Notes under the pieces: model-generated
The model's database searches: none
Seen by the model: only the letters and a program-made list of their open reading frames with translations
Told to the model about the DNA's origin: nothing
Translations under genes and position numbers: made by a program
In this document: positions 61,115-64,000 of the stretch, in pieces
How the letters are laid out: the number at the start of each line of letters is the position of its first letter
How positions within the stretch are numbered: position 1 is the first letter of the stretch
NCBI RefSeq assembly: GCF_035593345.1
Contig: NZ_CP141606.1
Span: forward strand, 3,410,001-3,474,000
Direction of reading: 5' to 3'
DNA from: Lelliottia sp. JS-SCA-14
Lineage (GTDB): Bacteria > Pseudomonadota > Gammaproteobacteria > Enterobacterales > Enterobacteriaceae
DNA: 64,000 nt

Positions 61115-62581
61115 TCAGGAGCCCAGACGGTAGTTCGGGGACTCTTTGGTGATCGTCACGTCGTGAACGTGGCTTTCCTGGATACCTGCACCGCTGATAC
61201 GCACGAATTCCGCTTTAGTACGCAGCAGATCGATAGTACCACAGCCGGTCAGACCCATACAGGAACGCAGGCCGCCCATCTGCTGGTGGATGATCTCTTT
61301 CAGACGCCCTTTGTACGCGACGCGACCTTCGATACCTTCCGGTACCAGTTTGTCAGCGGCGTTGTCGGTCTGGAAGTAACGGTCAGAAGAGCCTTTGGAC
61401 ATCGCGCCCAGGGAGCCCATACCGCGGTAAGATTTATAAGAACGCCCCTGGAAGAGTTCGATTTCGCCCGGGGATTCTTCAGTACCGGCCAGCATAGAGC
61501 CCACCATCACCGCCGCTGCGCCTGCCGCGATCGCTTTCGCGATGTCGCCGGAGAAGCGGATACCGCCGTCGGCGATAACCGGAACACCGGTGCCTTCCAG
61601 CGCTTCTACCGCGTCGGAAACCGCAGTGATCTGTGGAACGCCCACGCCGGTTACGATACGGGTAGTACAGATAGAGCCAGGGCCGATACCCACTTTCACC
61701 GCGCTGCAACCGGCTTCTGCCAGAGCACGAGCGCCTGCGCCCGTTGCCACGTTACCGCCGATGATCTGCAGGTCCGGGTATTTCGCACGGGTATCACGAA
61801 TACGTTGCAGAACGCCTTCGGAGTGACCGTGTGAGGAGTCGATCAGCAGAACGTCAACGCCTGCAGCAACCAGCGCATCCACACGCTCTTCGTTGCCCGC
61901 ACCAGCGCCTACCGCAGCGCCCACGCGCAGACGGCCACGCTCGTCTTTACAGGCGTTTGGTTTACGTTCTGCTTTCTGGAAATCTTTAACGGTGATCATG
62001 CCGCGCAGGTGGAAGCTGCTGTCGACGACCAGTGCTTTCTCAACGCGTTTTTCGTGCATTTTAGCCAGCACGACTTCACGGGTTTCACCTTCACGCACGG
62101 TGACCAGACGCTCTTTCGGCGTCATGTATACGCTGACAGGCTGGTTCAGGTCGGTCACGAAGCGCACGTCACGACCGGTGATGATGCCAACCAGTTCGTT
62201 GTCTTCGGTCACAACCGGGTAGCCTGCAAAGCCATTGCGCTCGGTCAGCGCTTTCACTTCGTGCAGGGTGGTGGTTGGCAGAACGGTCTGTGGGTCGGAA
62301 ACGATACCGGATTCATGTTTCTTCACGCGGCGAACTTCTTCCGCCTGACGCTCGATAGACATGTTTTTGTGAATAAAGCCGATGCCACCTTCCTGTGCCA
62401 GGGCGATAGCCAGGCGCGCTTCAGTCACGGTGTCCATTGCCGCAGAGAGCATAGGAATGTTCAGGCGAATGGTTTTCGTCAACTGCGTGCTGAGATCGGC
62501 AGTATTCGGCAGAACGGTGGAATGAGCGGGAACGAGGAGGACGTCGTCAAACGTCAGTGCTTCTTTAGCGATACGTAGCAT
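61115..62581 (-). CDS. guaB: IMP dehydrogenase GuaB
   Basis: Oxidises IMP to XMP with NAD, the rate-setting step to guanine nucleotides. It has 488 residues: a TIM barrel with an inserted pair of CBS domains (about 93-200). The catalytic cysteine is in [11 protein letters not shown] (Cys about 305), with the mobile flap about 400-450. The start [14 protein letters not shown] is the E. coli start; the frame's TTG two codons upstream is not needed. It leads guaBA and is divergent from xseA. Confidence 0.98.
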   Translation of the reverse strand: MLRIAKEALTFDDVLLVPAHSTVLPNTADLSTQLTKTIRLNIPMLSAAMDTVTEARLAIALAQEGGIGFIHKNMSIERQAEEVRRVKKHESGIVSDPQTVLPTTTLHEVKALTERNGFAGYPVVTEDNELVGIITGRDVRFVTDLNQPVSVYMTPKERLVTVREGETREVVLAKMHEKRVEKALVVDSSFHLRGMITVKDFQKAERKPNACKDERGRLRVGAAVGAGAGNEERVDALVAAGVDVLLIDSSHGHSEGVLQRIRDTRAKYPDLQIIGGNVATGAGARALAEAGCSAVKVGIGPGSICTTRIVTGVGVPQITAVSDAVEALEGTGVPVIADGGIRFSGDIAKAIAAGAAAVMVGSMLAGTEESPGEIELFQGRSYKSYRGMGSLGAMSKGSSDRYFQTDNAADKLVPEGIEGRVAYKGRLKEIIHQQMGGLRSCMGLTGCGTIDLLRTKAEFVRISGAGIQESHVHDVTITKESPNYRLGS

Positions 62582-62622
62582 GGGCAATATCTCTGACCTG
62601 GGTGGTTAAATATTGCCGTGGC

Positions 62623-62648
62623 ATTATACAGAGCGTAACCGATTGCAT
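62623..62648 (-). promoter_or_regulatory. guaBA promoter with PurR box
   Basis: Minus strand: ATGCAATCGGTTACGC (62633-62648) is a PurR-type operator and lies immediately upstream of a TATAAT -10 (62623-62628), inside the spacer to the likely -35. This is the arrangement known for E. coli guaBA. Confidence 0.75.
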
Positions 62649-62740
62649 CTACACTTTTTTATAAAAAATGCTTGCGATTACCTCCGGTCGGGTTACTATC
62701 GACTGAATAACTTGCTGATTTAGAATTTGATCCCGCTCAC

Positions 62741-64000
62741 ATGTTATCCTCCCAAAGCCCCTCAATTTATACCGTTAGCCGCCTCAATCAATCGGTTCGT
62801 TTGCTGCTCGAGCAGGAAATGGGACAGGTTTGGATCAGCGGAGAGATCTCTAATTTCACGCAACCTTCATCCGGGCACTGGTACTTTACCCTGAAAGACG
62901 ACACCGCTCAGGTGCGCTGCGCGATGTTCCGCAACAGCAATCGTCGGGTTACGTTCCGCCCTCAGCACGGCCAGCAGGTTCTGGTTCGCGCCAATATCAC
63001 CCTGTATGAGCCGCGCGGTGATTATCAAATCATTGTCGAGAGCATGCAGCCCGCGGGCGAAGGCTTGCTGCAGCAGAAATACGAGCAGCTAAAAGCGAAG
63101 CTTTCGGCAGAAGGCTTGTTCGATCAGCAGTTCAAGAAATCCCTGCCCTCACCTGCCCATTGCGTGGGGGTGATTACCTCTAAAACCGGTGCGGCGCTGC
63201 ACGATATTCTGCACGTGCTCAAACGTCGCGATCCGTCGCTGCCTGTTGTCATTTATCCGACTGCCGTTCAGGGCGATGATGCGCCGGGACAGATCGTGCG
63301 TGCCATTGCGTTAGCCAACGCGCGTCAGGAGTGCGACGTGTTAATCGTCGGGCGTGGCGGTGGTTCTCTGGAAGATCTCTGGAGTTTTAACGACGAGCGC
63401 GTGGCGCGGGCGATTTTTGACAGCCAGATTCCGATCGTCAGCGCCGTCGGCCATGAAACCGACGTTACCATCGCCGATTTTGTCGCAGATATGCGTGCGC
63501 CTACGCCGTCGGCTGCCGCTGAAATCGTCAGCCGGAACCAGATGGAACTCTTGCGCCAGTTGCAGAACGGACAGCAGCGTCTGGAGATGTCGATGGACTA
63601 TTTCCTCGCCAACCGCAATCGTCGTTTCACAAAGCTTCAACACCGCCTGCAACAGCAGCACCCGCAGCTGCGCCTGGCGCGTCAGCAAACGGTGCTTGAA
63701 CGTCTGCGCCAGCGGATGAACTTTGCGCTGGATAATCAGCTTAAGCGTGCCGTTTCGCGTCAGCAACGCATGACCCAGCGCCTGAATCAGCAAAACCCAC
63801 AGCCGCGCATCTACCGCGCGCAAACCCGCATGCAGCAGCTTGAGTATCGTCTGGGCGAGAATATCCGTGCCCGTCTGAGCAGCACCCGTGAGCGTTTTGG
63901 CAACGCGGTGACGCATCTGGAAGCCGTTAGCCCGCTCTCGACGCTGGCGCGCGGCTACAGCGTGACCACGGCGAACGACGGCACGGTATTGAAGCAGACC
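62741..64000 (+). CDS. xseA: Exodeoxyribonuclease VII large subunit XseA (3' end outside window)
   Basis: The large subunit of exonuclease VII, which degrades single-stranded DNA into acid-soluble oligonucleotides with XseB. 420 codons are in the window and the frame is open to the right edge. The N-terminal OB fold (about 1-105: [25 protein letters not shown]) is followed by the catalytic domain (about 125-325) with [31 protein letters not shown] and [27 protein letters not shown]. The long coiled-coil part that binds XseB begins at about 270. Divergent from guaB. Confidence 0.96.
   Translation, partial: MLSSQSPSIYTVSRLNQSVRLLLEQEMGQVWISGEISNFTQPSSGHWYFTLKDDTAQVRCAMFRNSNRRVTFRPQHGQQVLVRANITLYEPRGDYQIIVESMQPAGEGLLQQKYEQLKAKLSAEGLFDQQFKKSLPSPAHCVGVITSKTGAALHDILHVLKRRDPSLPVVIYPTAVQGDDAPGQIVRAIALANARQECDVLIVGRGGGSLEDLWSFNDERVARAIFDSQIPIVSAVGHETDVTIADFVADMRAPTPSAAAEIVSRNQMELLRQLQNGQQRLEMSMDYFLANRNRRFTKLQHRLQQQHPQLRLARQQTVLERLRQRMNFALDNQLKRAVSRQQRMTQRLNQQNPQPRIYRAQTRMQQLEYRLGENIRARLSSTRERFGNAVTHLEAVSPLSTLARGYSVTTANDGTVLKQT

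Overview
This is a contiguous piece of an enterobacterial chromosome. The backbone genes, read from left to right, follow the Escherichia coli K-12 order almost gene for gene: yfeY-yfeZ-ypeA-amiA-hemF, maeB, talA-tktB, ypfG-nudK-aegA, narQ, acrD, ypfM, yffB-dapE-ypfN, ypfH, tmcA-ypfJ, purC, bamC-dapA, gcvR-bcp, perM, bepA-yfgD, hda, uraA-upp, purM-purN, ppk-ppx, yfgF, yfgG, guaA-guaB, xseA (cut off by the right edge). The ethanolamine (eut) operon that E. coli carries between hemF and maeB is absent. With the GC-rich coding style and the accessory genes, this points to an Enterobacter/Lelliottia/Leclercia-like member of the Enterobacteriaceae rather than Escherichia or Salmonella; the genus is an inference.

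Four accessory islets interrupt the backbone. (1) Between tktB and ypfG (about 9.2-17.6 kb) lies a chaperone-usher fimbrial operon: major pilin, minor pilin, chaperone, usher, two-domain tip adhesin, two minor pilins and a second chaperone. It is divergent from an AT-rich cNMP-domain/winged-helix regulator. (2) Between yfgD and hda (about 39.9-44.6 kb) is the most interesting locus. It has a cellobiose-type PTS IIC permease, a glycosylasparaginase with an intact autocatalytic Thr, and an M17 aminopeptidase, all tightly coupled behind a well-formed class II CRP promoter. Divergent from them is a protein that looks like an IS481-type transposase whose catalytic residues are gone. Together they look like a catabolic route for GlcNAc-asparagine or glycopeptide fragments. 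(3) Between upp and purM sits an orphan GH1 6-phospho-beta-glucosidase with two identical palindromic operators and no local repressor or transporter. (4) Between yfgG and guaA (about 57.7-59.4 kb) are a decayed LysR regulator, a small AT-rich membrane protein and long gene-poor stretches, where E. coli has yfgH-yfgI.

Regulatory signals can be read at several backbone genes. These are a sigma-E promoter before yfeY, a BaeR box before acrD, PurR boxes before purC, purMN and guaBA, a UTP-sensing slippage start at upp (GATTTTTTTTG), and a CTG start codon for hda. Nucleotide metabolism dominates the right half (purC, purMN, guaBA, upp-uraA) together with polyphosphate turnover (ppk-ppx). Several intergenic gaps hold REP/BIME palindromes or a second palindrome family of the form CCCTCTCCC-n-GGGAGAGGG. 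No tRNA, rRNA, CRISPR array, intact insertion sequence or prophage was seen.
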